50,939 nucleotides of DNA from an uncultured Acidimicrobiales bacterium (GTDB taxonomy: Bacteria; Actinomycetota; Acidimicrobiia; Acidimicrobiales; SHLQ01): positions 1-50,939 of the forward strand of contig CALHTB010000015.1 of the NCBI GenBank assembly GCA_938038785.1, written 5' to 3'. Positions 7,928-15,980 of the stretch are shown here, in pieces. A model generated the notes under the pieces. The model did no database searches. It had not been told where the DNA came from and was given only the letters and a program-made list of their open reading frames with translations. The translations under genes and the position numbers were made by a program. The stretch's first letter is position 1. Every line of letters begins with the position of its first letter.

Positions 7928-8430
7928 AGACGATGTCGTGAAATAGCGATCTTCAAATCGTTGGCGATGGTCTCGAGTTGATCGCCATACGACGGCGCAA
8001 CACCGACCTTCACCTTCTGACCTGAGTGGTCCCACAGAAGGAGCGACCCCAATCGGGGAGCCTCGCCCGTCGCCGATGGGGGCAAGTCATCCGCAGGCCA
8101 TTCGCTGTCCTCCGTCTCGGTGTCGACGACGACGGTCATGAGATCGAGATTATGGGATGACAAGAAGTTGACGATCTCGACCGCGCGGTCGTTTACGGCC
8201 AGGCGCATATCGCCAACTCGAGCGTCGATCACATAGGCGAAGGCGAGAAGAGCCAAAAACAACGGCACCGCCACAAACGCGTTGTCGAGAGTGAGCAGCC
8301 AGATTGAGGACCCAACAAGAAACACCAGCAGTATCGCCCGCACGGGCCAGCGTGTCGCTGTTGCAAACAACTGTCGTTCCAGATCCTGATGTGTCCGCCA
8401 TCTGACTCTCCTATTCGTTGATAGTTGCAA
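7924..8430 (-). CDS. small membrane protein of unknown function, start region doubtful
   Basis: The 168-residue frame has two transmembrane segments (WPVRAILLVFLVGSSIWLL and FVAVPLFLALLAFAYVI, about residues 28-68), then a cytosolic domain of about 100 residues. I recognise no family. The only start in frame is a TTG at 8430 without a ribosome site. A good site (AGGAGA, 5 bp spacing) precedes an ATG at 8401 in a different frame. Removing one T at about 8389 would give MADTQDLERQLFATATRW. The gene may therefore carry a one-base insertion or an assembly error near its 5' end. Confidence 0.6.
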   Translation of the reverse strand: MQLSTNRRVRWRTHQDLERQLFATATRWPVRAILLVFLVGSSIWLLTLDNAFVAVPLFLALLAFAYVIDARVGDMRLAVNDRAVEIVNFLSSHNLDLMTVVVDTETEDSEWPADDLPPSATGEAPRLGSLLLWDHSGQKVKVGVAPSYGDQLETIANDLKIAISRHRL

Positions 8431-8439
8431 TTATCAACG
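8416..8439. promoter_or_regulatory. palindrome upstream of membrane protein gene
   Basis: 8 bp perfect arms CGTTGATA and TATCAACG flank an 8 bp spacer, just upstream of the strong ribosome site for the ATG at 8401. The spacing suits a dimeric repressor. No regulator for it can be named. Confidence 0.5.
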
Positions 8440-8516
8440 CTTCCTAGGATCAACTATTCCGGCTTGACCAGAACGCACGCCTTGAATGTCGCGCAGCGGT
8501 GAACCCGAGCCAGGAG

Positions 8517-9518
8517 CTAGAACTCGTCCACCGCCGCACGAGACAGCCTGAATCCTCGGCCGTCTTCGTTTACACACGTCATGCCCTCGCGGCTGCTCGT
8601 GCACGTGAGGTCCCCGACGGTGACCGAGTCGCCGTACGCCAAGGGTCTAGCTCCGGAGTGCCAGATCGTGTCGCTATAGCAGGGGTACTCGACACCACTC
8701 TCGGTGCTGAAGTCGACGACGTTACCGAAGTCGTACTCGCAATTCGGTTCCGACGACTCCGCGACCGTCCACTCCTTTTCCCCAATCCAACACGACGCCC
8801 CCACCCATTGGTTCATTACGCAGGAGATGTTGCCTGAAGGACTTGTGAACACTGCCTGTGTCAGCTCGTCGTCGACCACCGATGTTGTCGTGTTCGCAAT
8901 CGACGTTGTGGTCGTTGAGTTCGCATCGGCGGGCGGCGTCGGGGGAACCAGCGAGAAGGAGTCGGTCGGCAACATCACATCACGCACACCGCTCAGGTCG
9001 CCGAGCTGATCAAGGATCGGGTCGTCGAGGTCGTCGACAACCAGCCGAAACGACGGCGGCATCGTGTCGACCGAGATCGTGTCGAGTAGCTCAGGATCGT
9101 CCACAAAGAACTCTTCGAACTCCTCGTAGATCTCTTCCTTCGACATGAAGAAGTAACTCGACACAGTGATCGATTCGTCGAGGACGTCAGCGACAGCGGA
9201 TAGTTCGTCCTCGGTTGCATCCGCTCGCATGAAGACGACCACGTTCGAGGACTCTGACGCATCCGACACCGAGGATTCGAACTCAGCAAGTGGTACATCT
9301 CCCGCGCCTTCAGCGGTTGCCACAGGCGTTGTTGTGGGTCGGTTGAGCATGAAGCCGCCGACGATCGCCACAAGCAGCACCGCGCTGAGGCCCGCTGCGG
9401 TAATCATCTGACGCCGATTCCGTCGAGCTGACGCACGACGTTCGATGTCGCTCAGCGACGGTTGATATCCGTCGACTGCATCGGTTGAAGCTCTGGCAAG
9501 GGAGTCGAGATCAAGCAT
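8517..9518 (-). CDS. membrane-anchored sigma-factor partner with FtsX-like and DUF6636-like extracytoplasmic domains
   Basis: 333 residues from the ATG at 9518, which overlaps the sigma-factor stop by 8 bp. A 38-residue cytoplasmic N terminus precedes one TM segment (ITAAGLSAVLLVAIVGGFML, about 39-58). Residues 80-190 resemble the FtsX extracellular domain (VVVFMRADATEDELSAV, FFMSKEEIYEEFEEFF, MPPSFRLVV). A Thr/Asn linker follows. The C-terminal 110 residues resemble DUF6636: FTSPSGNISCVMNQ, six Cys, LAYGDSVTVGDLTC and a terminal GRGFRLSRAAVDEF. Topology and coupling suggest an anti-sigma factor that senses an envelope signal. No classical zinc anti-sigma motif is present in the short cytoplasmic part. 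Confidence 0.7.
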   Translation of the reverse strand: MLDLDSLARASTDAVDGYQPSLSDIERRASARRNRRQMITAAGLSAVLLVAIVGGFMLNRPTTTPVATAEGAGDVPLAEFESSVSDASESSNVVVFMRADATEDELSAVADVLDESITVSSYFFMSKEEIYEEFEEFFVDDPELLDTISVDTMPPSFRLVVDDLDDPILDQLGDLSGVRDVMLPTDSFSLVPPTPPADANSTTTTSIANTTTSVVDDELTQAVFTSPSGNISCVMNQWVGASCWIGEKEWTVAESSEPNCEYDFGNVVDFSTESGVEYPCYSDTIWHSGARPLAYGDSVTVGDLTCTSSREGMTCVNEDGRGFRLSRAAVDEF

Positions 9519-9999
9519 GGGACGCCTGTCCTTGTTCGTGGGTGAGTTCGATCTTGAGTGCCGCGTACGCAGCTCGGAGAGTTGACGACACGCCACCTCT
9601 GGAGATGCCCATCACGTCGGCGATCTCGGCTTCGGTCATCTGGGTGACGTGCCGCAGCGCGACAGCCTGACGTTGGCGCGTCGGCAAGTCTCGAACGACG
9701 TACCAAAGCTCCCCCGCAGGTCCGGCCACATCGTCAATCGCGGATCGGTTGAGAATCCGCATCTCGACGGCCCTCCGGCGGAGGCGGCGCTTGGCCACGT
9801 TCATGCCGACACGAACAGCCCACCCGTTTGGTGAGGCCATGTCGCCAACCGACTCCCAACGCTCGAATGCCCGGACGCACGCTTCGTCGGCAGCATCTCG
9901 TGCAACGCCGACGTCACCAAAGGACGCGACAAGGGTCGCCGTGAGCTGCGGATGGAAGGCCTGGTACCAGGTATCAAAGGATCGGTCGATGTTCAGCAC
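9511..9999 (-). CDS. ECF RNA polymerase sigma factor (sigma-70 family)
   Basis: 162 residues. Region 2 is at the N terminus (FDTWYQAFHPQLTATLVASFGD, ACVRAFERW) and region 4 at about 100-150 (LPTRQRQAVALRHVTQMTEAEIADVMGISRGGVSSTLRAA). It directs RNA polymerase to alternative promoters. It is translationally coupled to the downstream membrane protein, the usual layout of an ECF sigma and its anti-sigma. Autoregulation is likely but no promoter could be assigned with confidence. Confidence 0.92.
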   Translation of the reverse strand: MLNIDRSFDTWYQAFHPQLTATLVASFGDVGVARDAADEACVRAFERWESVGDMASPNGWAVRVGMNVAKRRLRRRAVEMRILNRSAIDDVAGPAGELWYVVRDLPTRQRQAVALRHVTQMTEAEIADVMGISRGGVSSTLRAAYAALKIELTHEQGQASHA

Positions 10000-10041
10000 T
10001 ACCTCTCCAAGTCACAAGCAACGCAAAATGCGCATCGACTT

Positions 10042-10058
10042 CCGGGATTTTCTCCCGG
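10042..10058 (-). terminator. short hairpin abutting META lipoprotein stop codon
   Basis: CCGGGA and TCCCGG arms with a 5 bp A/T loop directly follow the minus-strand stop codon. There is no strong U-tract, so efficiency is uncertain. Confidence 0.45.
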
Positions 10059-10772
10059 CTAGTTCACACGTTTGAATACAAGCTGGCTGACGTCCTGTTG
10101 CCAGGTCATCACGCCATCGTTGACCAGAACGCCAGCTCCTTCGGTGAGCATCTCGAACAGGATGCGCTCGGTGGCAATCTCTTCATCGGATCCATCTGGA
10201 ATCGTGCAAAGCTCTTCCTCGCTTTCAACAAAGAACGCCTTGATCCTCTCCCCTGCCTCCTGAAGCTCGGCGCCACCGCCGTTGCATCCGAACTGGCCGC
10301 TAAGAAAGCCTGCCTCGATCGTGATCTCCGGGATCTCGATCGTGTTCACGCCAACCTCAACCGGCTCGCCGTTCACCTCAATCATCCGCCAGGTGCCATC
10401 GATGTCGACCTGCGGCGGAAGCGGTTCTGCTATGGGTGGGACCGGAAAGACCTCACCGCTTGATGCATCGACAATCTCGAACATCGGCGGCGGATTCTCT
10501 ACGACGAATGATGCAGCGTCGAGACATTCATTCCCTCGTTCCCACGCCTGTGTCGTGCGCACCTCTACTCGGTACTGGCCATCGATCAGCTCACCGACTT
10601 CGGCGACAGGAGCACCATTGCATGAGGCAACACCGAGGCTGACTTCATCGCCGTTGACAAAGACTTGCGTGATGTCGACTCGACCGGGGCGTGCCGTTGG
10701 AAAGGCACTACAGCTTGCGACTAACAGCGCAAGAAGCGCTAGTGAGATATGAATCCGCCGGTGCCGCGCCAT
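10059..10772 (-). CDS. META domain lipoprotein
   Basis: 237 residues from the ATG at 10772; a TTG two codons upstream is also possible. A signal peptide with lipobox (LALLALLVASCS) makes it a membrane-anchored lipoprotein. The C-terminal 110 residues form a META/HslJ-like domain: IDGTWRMIEVNGEP, SGQFGCNGGGAEL and an ERILFEMLTEG segment ending in QLVFKRVN. The N-terminal half has no recognisable domain. It is a predicted cell-surface protein of unknown role. Confidence 0.8.
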   Translation of the reverse strand: MARHRRIHISLALLALLVASCSAFPTARPGRVDITQVFVNGDEVSLGVASCNGAPVAEVGELIDGQYRVEVRTTQAWERGNECLDAASFVVENPPPMFEIVDASSGEVFPVPPIAEPLPPQVDIDGTWRMIEVNGEPVEVGVNTIEIPEITIEAGFLSGQFGCNGGGAELQEAGERIKAFFVESEEELCTIPDGSDEEIATERILFEMLTEGAGVLVNDGVMTWQQDVSQLVFKRVN

Positions 10773-10796
10773 AAGCAACGGTACCGCTAACAGCTG

Positions 10797-11801
10797 CTAG
10801 GCGTAGGCCGGGAACGGCAGGCTGCTGGTTGCGCCCTGGTCGAGGCTGGCGGGTCCGTCGGAGTGGTAACGCCACCATCCGGCTGATGCGATCATCGCTG
10901 CGTTGTCAGTGCACATCGAGCGGCTCGGGATGAAGCCATTGATCCCGTCTTCCACCGCAATGTCGAGCACGCGTTCTCGCAGCGAAGAGTTCGCAGCGAC
11001 GCCACCGGCAATGCACAGTCCCTTGGCATCAAACTCCTCCACCGCACGGCGCGCTTTGGTGGTGAGCACATCGACGACGGCCTCCTGGAACGAGGCGGCG
11101 ATGTCGACGTCGGCAACGTCGGGGTTCTTGCGGACGTAGTTCACCACTGAGGTCTTCAGACCGGAGAAGGAGAAGTCGTACCCATCGTTGGCGAGCGCAC
11201 GCGGAAACTTCACGGCCTGTGGGTCGCCATCCATGGCCATCTTGTCGATGATCGGGCCACCCGGGTAGCCGAGGCCGAGGTAGCGGGCCACCTTGTCGTA
11301 GGCCTCTCCCGCAGCGTCGTCGAGTGTTTGGCCTAGCAGGCGGTACTTGCCGTGCCCTTCCATGAGGATCAGCATCGTGTGGCCGCCCGATACGAGCAGC
11401 ACCACAACCGGCAGTTCAAGGTCGGGCTCTTCGATGAACGACGAGTAGAGATGGGCTTCGAGGTGGTTGACCGCGACGAACGGCTTGTCCCACACGAGCG
11501 ACAGCGCCTTCGCCGAGCTCACCCCGATAAGCAACGAACCGATCAAGCCCGGCCCAACCGTGCAGGCAATTGCGGTGAGGTCGTCCTTCGACACGCCAGC
11601 TTCGACCATGGCCTGGGCAATAACCGGGGTCATCATCTCGACGTGGGCACGGCTAGCCACCTCGGGAACCACGCCGCCGTACCGGGCGTGAATATCGATC
11701 TGGCTCGAGACCACGTTTGACAACACTTCGGTGCCGTTGCGCACGACGGCTGCGGCCGTCTCGTCGCACGAGGTTTCGATCCCGAGGATTAGCTCATCCA
11801 T
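10797..11801 (-). CDS. tsaD: tRNA N6-adenosine threonylcarbamoyltransferase
   Basis: 334 residues, the normal TsaD length. Start LILGIETSCDETAAAVV (ATPase fold), metal-binding HARYGGVVPEVASRAH, NHLEAHLYSS, LLVSGGHTML and CIAGGVAANSSLRERV are all present. With TsaB and TsaE it transfers the threonylcarbamoyl group to A37 of ANN-decoding tRNAs. It is the last gene of the tsaE-tsaB-rimI-grx-tsaD run on the minus strand. Confidence 0.97.
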   Translation of the reverse strand: MDELILGIETSCDETAAAVVRNGTEVLSNVVSSQIDIHARYGGVVPEVASRAHVEMMTPVIAQAMVEAGVSKDDLTAIACTVGPGLIGSLLIGVSSAKALSLVWDKPFVAVNHLEAHLYSSFIEEPDLELPVVVLLVSGGHTMLILMEGHGKYRLLGQTLDDAAGEAYDKVARYLGLGYPGGPIIDKMAMDGDPQAVKFPRALANDGYDFSFSGLKTSVVNYVRKNPDVADVDIAASFQEAVVDVLTTKARRAVEEFDAKGLCIAGGVAANSSLRERVLDIAVEDGINGFIPSRSMCTDNAAMIASAGWWRYHSDGPASLDQGATSSLPFPAYA

Positions 11802-11831
11802 GCGACAGATTCTACGGCGTCGTTGCGCCAG

Positions 11832-12272
11832 TTAAGCGGCCGAAGCCGTAAGCGCGTCTCGCACGATGGATGGTGCCGGATTAGTCATTGGTTGCCCGTC
11901 GATGACGACTGTGGGCACCGTTTCGTTTCCATCGTTGACCGATCGCACATACTCGGCTGCCTCGTCGTCATCCCAAATGTCGACCCACGTCGCCTGCTTC
12001 CCTGCCGACCCGAGCATGGCCTTCATCCGGATACAGAACGTGCAACCCGGACGGTGGTACACGACGACACCATGCCCAGATTGGACGGCGGTCTCATGAC
12101 TGACCGATTTGCGTTTGAGGAGTGGAGACGAAGCCACCGCCATCACCAAGAAGATCAGCGGGACCACGAGTCCGGCCATGACACTTCCGCCATTGACGAA
12201 GTAGGTAAACACGGCCAACCCGCCATAGCAGGCCGCGCTGAACCACTGCGAACGAAATGATCGGCTTCCCAT
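11832..12272 (-). CDS. membrane-anchored glutaredoxin-like protein
   Basis: 146 residues from the ATG at 12272; a GTG at 12314 inside rimI is an alternative. Two hydrophobic N-terminal segments (SAACYGGLAVFTYFVNGG and VMAGLVVPLIFLVMAVA) are followed by a glutaredoxin fold: VVVYHRPGCTFCIRMKAML with a CxxC active site, and a cis-Pro loop NETVPTVVIDG. This actinobacterial type (mycoredoxin-like) reduces mycothiol mixed disulfides. The membrane anchor suggests action at the inner face. It sits between rimI and tsaD in an otherwise tRNA/ribosome-modification operon. Confidence 0.85.
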   Translation of the reverse strand: MGSRSFRSQWFSAACYGGLAVFTYFVNGGSVMAGLVVPLIFLVMAVASSPLLKRKSVSHETAVQSGHGVVVYHRPGCTFCIRMKAMLGSAGKQATWVDIWDDDEAAEYVRSVNDGNETVPTVVIDGQPMTNPAPSIVRDALTASAA

Positions 12273-12295
12273 AGCTCGATAGTACCGAGCCACAA

Positions 12296-12751
12296 CTAGA
12301 GCTGCGGGCTCCACATGATGACGGCGTCTTCACCGGTGTCGCCGTAGTAGCCGGGCCGTACCCCGGCCGATTCCATACCGTGGCGCTCGTAGAACGCGAT
12401 CGCTCCGGTGTTGCTGACCCGAACCTCAAGTGTCAGCGCTCGGCAGCCATTTGCCCGGGCTGCGGTGAAGAGCTCGGCGAGAAGAAGATCGCCGATGCCG
12501 CGCCGTTGGTTGTCGGGGCCAACAGCGATGGTCGTGATGTGGGCATCGCCGTCGAGAATCGCCAGACCGGCATGGCCAACAATCGTGTGCGCCTCCTCGA
12601 TCACGAAGTGGATTCGGCCAGTACCGGTGATCTCTTGGATGGTCAGGTTCTCGGACCATGGTGCCGAGTACACCTGAGCGTCAATCGCCCGGATGTCGCG
12701 CACATCGCGCAGTTCTGCCCGCCGAATAGTGAACGCCTCAGCGTCAGCCAC
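12296..12751 (-). CDS. rimI: GNAT N-acetyltransferase, RimI type (ribosomal protein S18 alanine acetyltransferase)
   Basis: 151 residues from a GTG at 12751 that overlaps the tsaB stop by 8 bp. The longer frame to 13009 is out-of-frame tsaB sequence and is rejected. GNAT motif A is ITTIAVGPDNQRRGIGDLLLAEL. The RimI-like segment LTLEVRVSNTGAIAFYERHGM and the ending PGYYGDTGEDAVIMW follow. It acetylates the N-terminal alanine of S18 and possibly other proteins. Clustering with tsaE, tsaB and tsaD is the usual context. Confidence 0.9.
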   Translation of the reverse strand: MADAEAFTIRRAELRDVRDIRAIDAQVYSAPWSENLTIQEITGTGRIHFVIEEAHTIVGHAGLAILDGDAHITTIAVGPDNQRRGIGDLLLAELFTAARANGCRALTLEVRVSNTGAIAFYERHGMESAGVRPGYYGDTGEDAVIMWSPQL

Positions 12752-13442
12752 TCGCCCGGGTTTTCCAGTTGATCTCAGCGTCGGGCAGACGGAGGTACAT
12801 CGGCTCGATCTCGTTGGGCTGCACAAATTCCTCACGCAGCGCCTTGGGGTGAGCGAGCTCGACGAGCGAACGAGCCGACGGAAACTGCAGCCCGGTTCCA
12901 GCGAACTCGAGGTGCGAGATCCCAGAGAAGACGTCGCGGTAACGCTCGCCACCATCGCCAACCATAAGCGCGTCGTCGCTACCGGCAAGGAGGTCGGCAG
13001 CGAGCTCATCGGGGGTTGACACGGCTGGTTCGGAGACGCGCTGCACCCCTCCAGGAACCGAGCGGTACTTGGCCGAGAACACCTCGCCCCGCCGGGCGTC
13101 GTAGCAGGGCACGATCAATCGATTGGAGTGCTCGACGGCGAAGGCGCCAAGGTCGAGGCTCGACACGCCGATCATCGGAACGCCCAATCCGTGGGCGACA
13201 GCCATGGCCGAAGCCAGGCCGACACGTAGACCGGTGAACAGCCCGGGGCCTACATCGACGGCGACACATCCGACCTCGGACAACTCCACACGTGCTTGCT
13301 CGCACACGAACTTGATCTGCGGCGTCAAGCTTTCGGCATGACGACGGTCGCGGGCCGAGTGGGCCGAGGCCAAAACGCCCTCGTGTCCGCCGATGGCAAC
13401 GCCAACCTGCGACGTCGCGGATTCGATTCCAAGGATCAACAT
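12744..13442 (-). CDS. tsaB: tRNA threonylcarbamoyladenosine biosynthesis protein TsaB
   Basis: 232 residues from the ATG at 13442, inside the tsaE stop (TGATG). The N terminus LILGIESATSQVGVAIGG is an ASKHA ATPase-like fold; HAESLTPQIKFVCEQA, VGPGLFTGLRVGLASAMAVAHGL and YDARRGEVFSAKY follow. It is the non-catalytic dimerisation partner of TsaD in the t6A complex. Confidence 0.95.
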   Translation of the reverse strand: MLILGIESATSQVGVAIGGHEGVLASAHSARDRRHAESLTPQIKFVCEQARVELSEVGCVAVDVGPGLFTGLRVGLASAMAVAHGLGVPMIGVSSLDLGAFAVEHSNRLIVPCYDARRGEVFSAKYRSVPGGVQRVSEPAVSTPDELAADLLAGSDDALMVGDGGERYRDVFSGISHLEFAGTGLQFPSARSLVELAHPKALREEFVQPNEIEPMYLRLPDAEINWKTRASG

Positions 13443-13924
13443 CAGGCTTGCCCGGTTCCGTCGGTCAGCGATTCGAGAAGGTCGCTGCGGGCGCACCAGC
13501 GTGCGCCGATTGGGTTGAGCTCGATGTTGCGGTCATCATCGCCTTCGCCGAACGTAAAGCGCACTTCGAGAAAGTCCCTCGGCAACATCGGCAAGATGGC
13601 GTCGCCCCATTCGATGAGGACAACTCCGCCCGAGTCGAGAAGCTCGGGCAGGTCGAGGTCGAGCACCTCGGCCATCACCTCCAAGCGGTAGACGTCGAGG
13701 TGATGCAGGGTGAGGCGGCCTTCGTATTCACGAGCGAGGGTGAAGGTCGGGCTGGTCATTGGTTCGTTCACGCCCAACGCCTTGCCATAGGCCTTACTGA
13801 ACGCCGTCTTGCCTGCCCCCAATTCGCCAACGAGCACCAGCACGTCGCCAGGCTCGGCAGCTTCGGCGAGGGCAGCTGCCAAAGCTCCCGTCTGTTCTGG
13901 CGAGGTAGAGAAGACCGAAATCAC
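13442..13924 (-). CDS. tsaE: tRNA threonylcarbamoyladenosine biosynthesis ATPase TsaE
   Basis: 160 residues from a GTG. Walker A is LVGELGAGKTAFSKA; MTSPTFTLAREYEG and LHHLDVYRLE (Walker B region) follow, then VVLIEWGDAI. It powers turnover of the TsaBD complex. Upstream is the P1 peptidase gene, ending 9 bp away, so the operon probably begins there. Confidence 0.95.
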   Translation of the reverse strand: MISVFSTSPEQTGALAAALAEAAEPGDVLVLVGELGAGKTAFSKAYGKALGVNEPMTSPTFTLAREYEGRLTLHHLDVYRLEVMAEVLDLDLPELLDSGGVVLIEWGDAILPMLPRDFLEVRFTFGEGDDDRNIELNPIGARWCARSDLLESLTDGTGQA

Positions 13925-13933
13925 GCCGCTATT

Positions 13934-14830
13934 CTACGGCCCTACAGCTCGGCCCAGTGACGAAATCGCTTCCTCAACAGCAACAGCCGCGAGTAGTCGA
14001 ACGGTCGACATATCCGTTTCGACCTCGGGCTTGGCCACGGCGACCAACGCATCTCCATCGGAGGGCCCGTGCGCTGGGATGATCGCCCGAGCCAAGCCGT
14101 CGTGGCCAGCTTCGGCGAGCGAACGGCATTGCGTCTTGGTGACATCCGCGTTCGTTGCGATGACACCGATGGTGGTGTTCTCGCCAAGCGGCGATTCGGC
14201 CTCGGGCCATTCGAATGTGCCGGCGATGATCTCGTCCGCGGGTGACCCGGCACGGGCCACGATGTCTCCAACTGCGTTCACCGCGACAAGAGCAGACACG
14301 ACAACCTCTTCTCGCCGGGCAACAGCGAACCCGACCCCTCCTGGTGAAGCCGCTTCGGCGCCGCGCCACTTCCCCACAGTGGTTCCAACGCCGGCGCCTA
14401 CCAAGCCGACGGCGAAGTCTGGTGCTACCGCGTCCAGCGCGGCTTCCCCCTCCGGAGCCCCAGGCCAGCGCATGGCGTGGCCTACGCCCAGGTCGTAGAG
14501 CGACATGCCAACCACGATCGGCACCCGGCCATGTTTCGTTTCGAAGCCGATCTCCTGCGCCCGTAGCGATCGGGCAACCCCATCGGCGGCGGCAAGCCCG
14601 AATGCTGACCCGCCCGACAGACACACCGCATGCACGGTTTCGACCAGGCGGGTTGGCTCGAGCAACGCAAACTCTCGGGTGGCCGGAGCGCCACCGCGAA
14701 CCTCGCCCGACGCCACTACGTCGCCAAGAAATCGCACCACCGTGCAGCCGGTCTTGGCCACAGAATCGGTCCAGTGCCCAACACGCATCCAGGTGAATGG
14801 CGACGTGTGGAGACCGGAAGTTTCGTCCAT
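13934..14830 (-). CDS. P1 family peptidase (DmpA / L-aminopeptidase-D-esterase type, S58)
   Basis: 298 residues. The N-terminal part has VGHWTD.. and VRGGAPATREFALLEP, then AVCLSGGSAFGLAAADGV. The self-cleavage region is LGENTTIGVIATNADVTK, predicting autoproteolysis before the Thr of N-TT, which becomes the nucleophile; many family members use Ser or Thr here. The mature enzyme would be an alpha/beta heterodimer that removes N-terminal residues or hydrolyses amides. It lies 9 bp upstream of tsaE in the same direction. Confidence 0.88.
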   Translation of the reverse strand: MDETSGLHTSPFTWMRVGHWTDSVAKTGCTVVRFLGDVVASGEVRGGAPATREFALLEPTRLVETVHAVCLSGGSAFGLAAADGVARSLRAQEIGFETKHGRVPIVVGMSLYDLGVGHAMRWPGAPEGEAALDAVAPDFAVGLVGAGVGTTVGKWRGAEAASPGGVGFAVARREEVVVSALVAVNAVGDIVARAGSPADEIIAGTFEWPEAESPLGENTTIGVIATNADVTKTQCRSLAEAGHDGLARAIIPAHGPSDGDALVAVAKPEVETDMSTVRLLAAVAVEEAISSLGRAVGP

Positions 14831-14883
14831 GTCGCCATTAGAGCATTCGTCAACGGGCTACCACTACTCCTACGATCGACTAC

Positions 14884-15567
14884 ATGAGTGTTGGTATGGC
14901 ATATGCGTTGGCGGGAATTGCGTTCGTGGGCTCGTGGCTCGTGAAGCGATATTTGAAGACCACGTACAAGAAGTGGAGCATGGTCGAGAACCAGTACAAG
15001 GTCACGGGCGCGCAAACTGCAGCCGCGATCTTGGAGGACCAGGGCATCACGGGCGTACGCCTCGAGCAGGTCCGAGGCAAGCTCACCGATCATTACGACC
15101 CGTCGAAGGACATTCTGCGTCTGTCCCAGCAGAACTGGGGCAAGACGAGCGTGTCGGCCATGGCCGTGTCAGCCCACGAGGCCGGTCACGCAATGCAGGA
15201 CTTCAGCGGCGACTTTCGCCTGAAGCTTCGCAAGTTCCTAGTGCCGCTCGCCGCACTCGGAGCCCGCTTCGGCCCCATGGTCGTGATGGTCGGACTCATC
15301 GGTGGCAACGAGGGCATCCTCAAGATCGGGGCGCTGCTGCTCGGTGGCATGACCATCTTCCAGATCGCCACCTTGCCGGTCGAGTTCAACGCCAGCAAGC
15401 GGGCTCTTGAAAGCCTCGAACGTCTTGGCCTATCCGACCCGGCACAGCGCGATGGCGTCGAAGCGGTACTGCGAGCTGCCGCCCTCACCTACGTTGCCGC
15501 CGCCGCGACCAGCCTCGCCTACTTCGCGATGCTCTTCGCCCGAGGCCGCGGCCGCTGGATCGTCTAG
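14884..15567 (+). CDS. membrane zinc metallopeptidase (YugP-like, Zn_peptidase_2)
   Basis: 227 residues. An N-terminal TM segment (MAYALAGIAFVGSWLV) is followed by a soluble part (GAQTAAAILEDQGI, LTDHYDPSKDILRLSQ) and the zinc site MAVSAHEAGHAMQ. Two hydrophobic segments (about 130-165) and a C-terminal TM helix near residue 200 complete the fold. The LTDHYDP..LRLS and HEAGHA signatures match the YugP family, whose substrates are unknown. It overlaps the convergent DUF6157 gene by 4 bp. Confidence 0.9.
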   Translation: MSVGMAYALAGIAFVGSWLVKRYLKTTYKKWSMVENQYKVTGAQTAAAILEDQGITGVRLEQVRGKLTDHYDPSKDILRLSQQNWGKTSVSAMAVSAHEAGHAMQDFSGDFRLKLRKFLVPLAALGARFGPMVVMVGLIGGNEGILKIGALLLGGMTIFQIATLPVEFNASKRALESLERLGLSDPAQRDGVEAVLRAAALTYVAAAATSLAYFAMLFARGRGRWIV

Positions 15568-15980
15568 CGCTTCGCCTTCATGGCCTTGAGCTGATCGAGC
15601 GAGTTGTCGGCCGCGTAGCTGGCGTATGCCTCTGAGTCGGAGGCGACAAGCGCCACCTTGCCCTCGGCGTCGAACACAAAGCCCCAGCCATAGCGTTTCG
15701 CCAGCGGCGATGCTCGGAAACAGGCTCGGCCGGTGCCGAAGTACTCGTCCCGCAACGCCTGACGCTCGTCTTCACTGAGCTCGGCACCGCCTTTGCGCTC
15801 GACCCAGATGGCCGACTGAATCTCGCTCATTGTGTGCTCGAAATCGTGGCCGTGCAGCATCGCGAATTCCTGGGCGGCCTGGGTGGGCTTGCCTCGGTAC
15901 TCCGCCGGTGGAACCTCGCCCACCTCGGCCGCGCAATCGTCGGCGACCGAGATGAACGTGTTCTCGTATTCGAATGCCAT
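15564..15980 (-). CDS. DUF6157 family protein
   Basis: 138 residues. The N terminus ENTFISVADDCAAEVGEVPP, with tandem FEHTMSEIQSAIW and a C-terminal CFRASPLAKRYGWGFVFDAEGKVAL, fits DUF6157, a small soluble family of unknown function. It starts at the last base of the upstream TIGR03086 gene stop codon, so the two are co-translated. Confidence 0.8.
   Translation of the reverse strand: MAFEYENTFISVADDCAAEVGEVPPAEYRGKPTQAAQEFAMLHGHDFEHTMSEIQSAIWVERKGGAELSEDERQALRDEYFGTGRACFRASPLAKRYGWGFVFDAEGKVALVASDSEAYASYAADNSLDQLKAMKAKR

Noticed and set aside
12752..13009. N-terminal extension of RimI
   Set aside because: Ser/Arg-rich out-of-frame tsaB sequence; the GTG at 12751 with 8 bp overlap gives a normal RimI.
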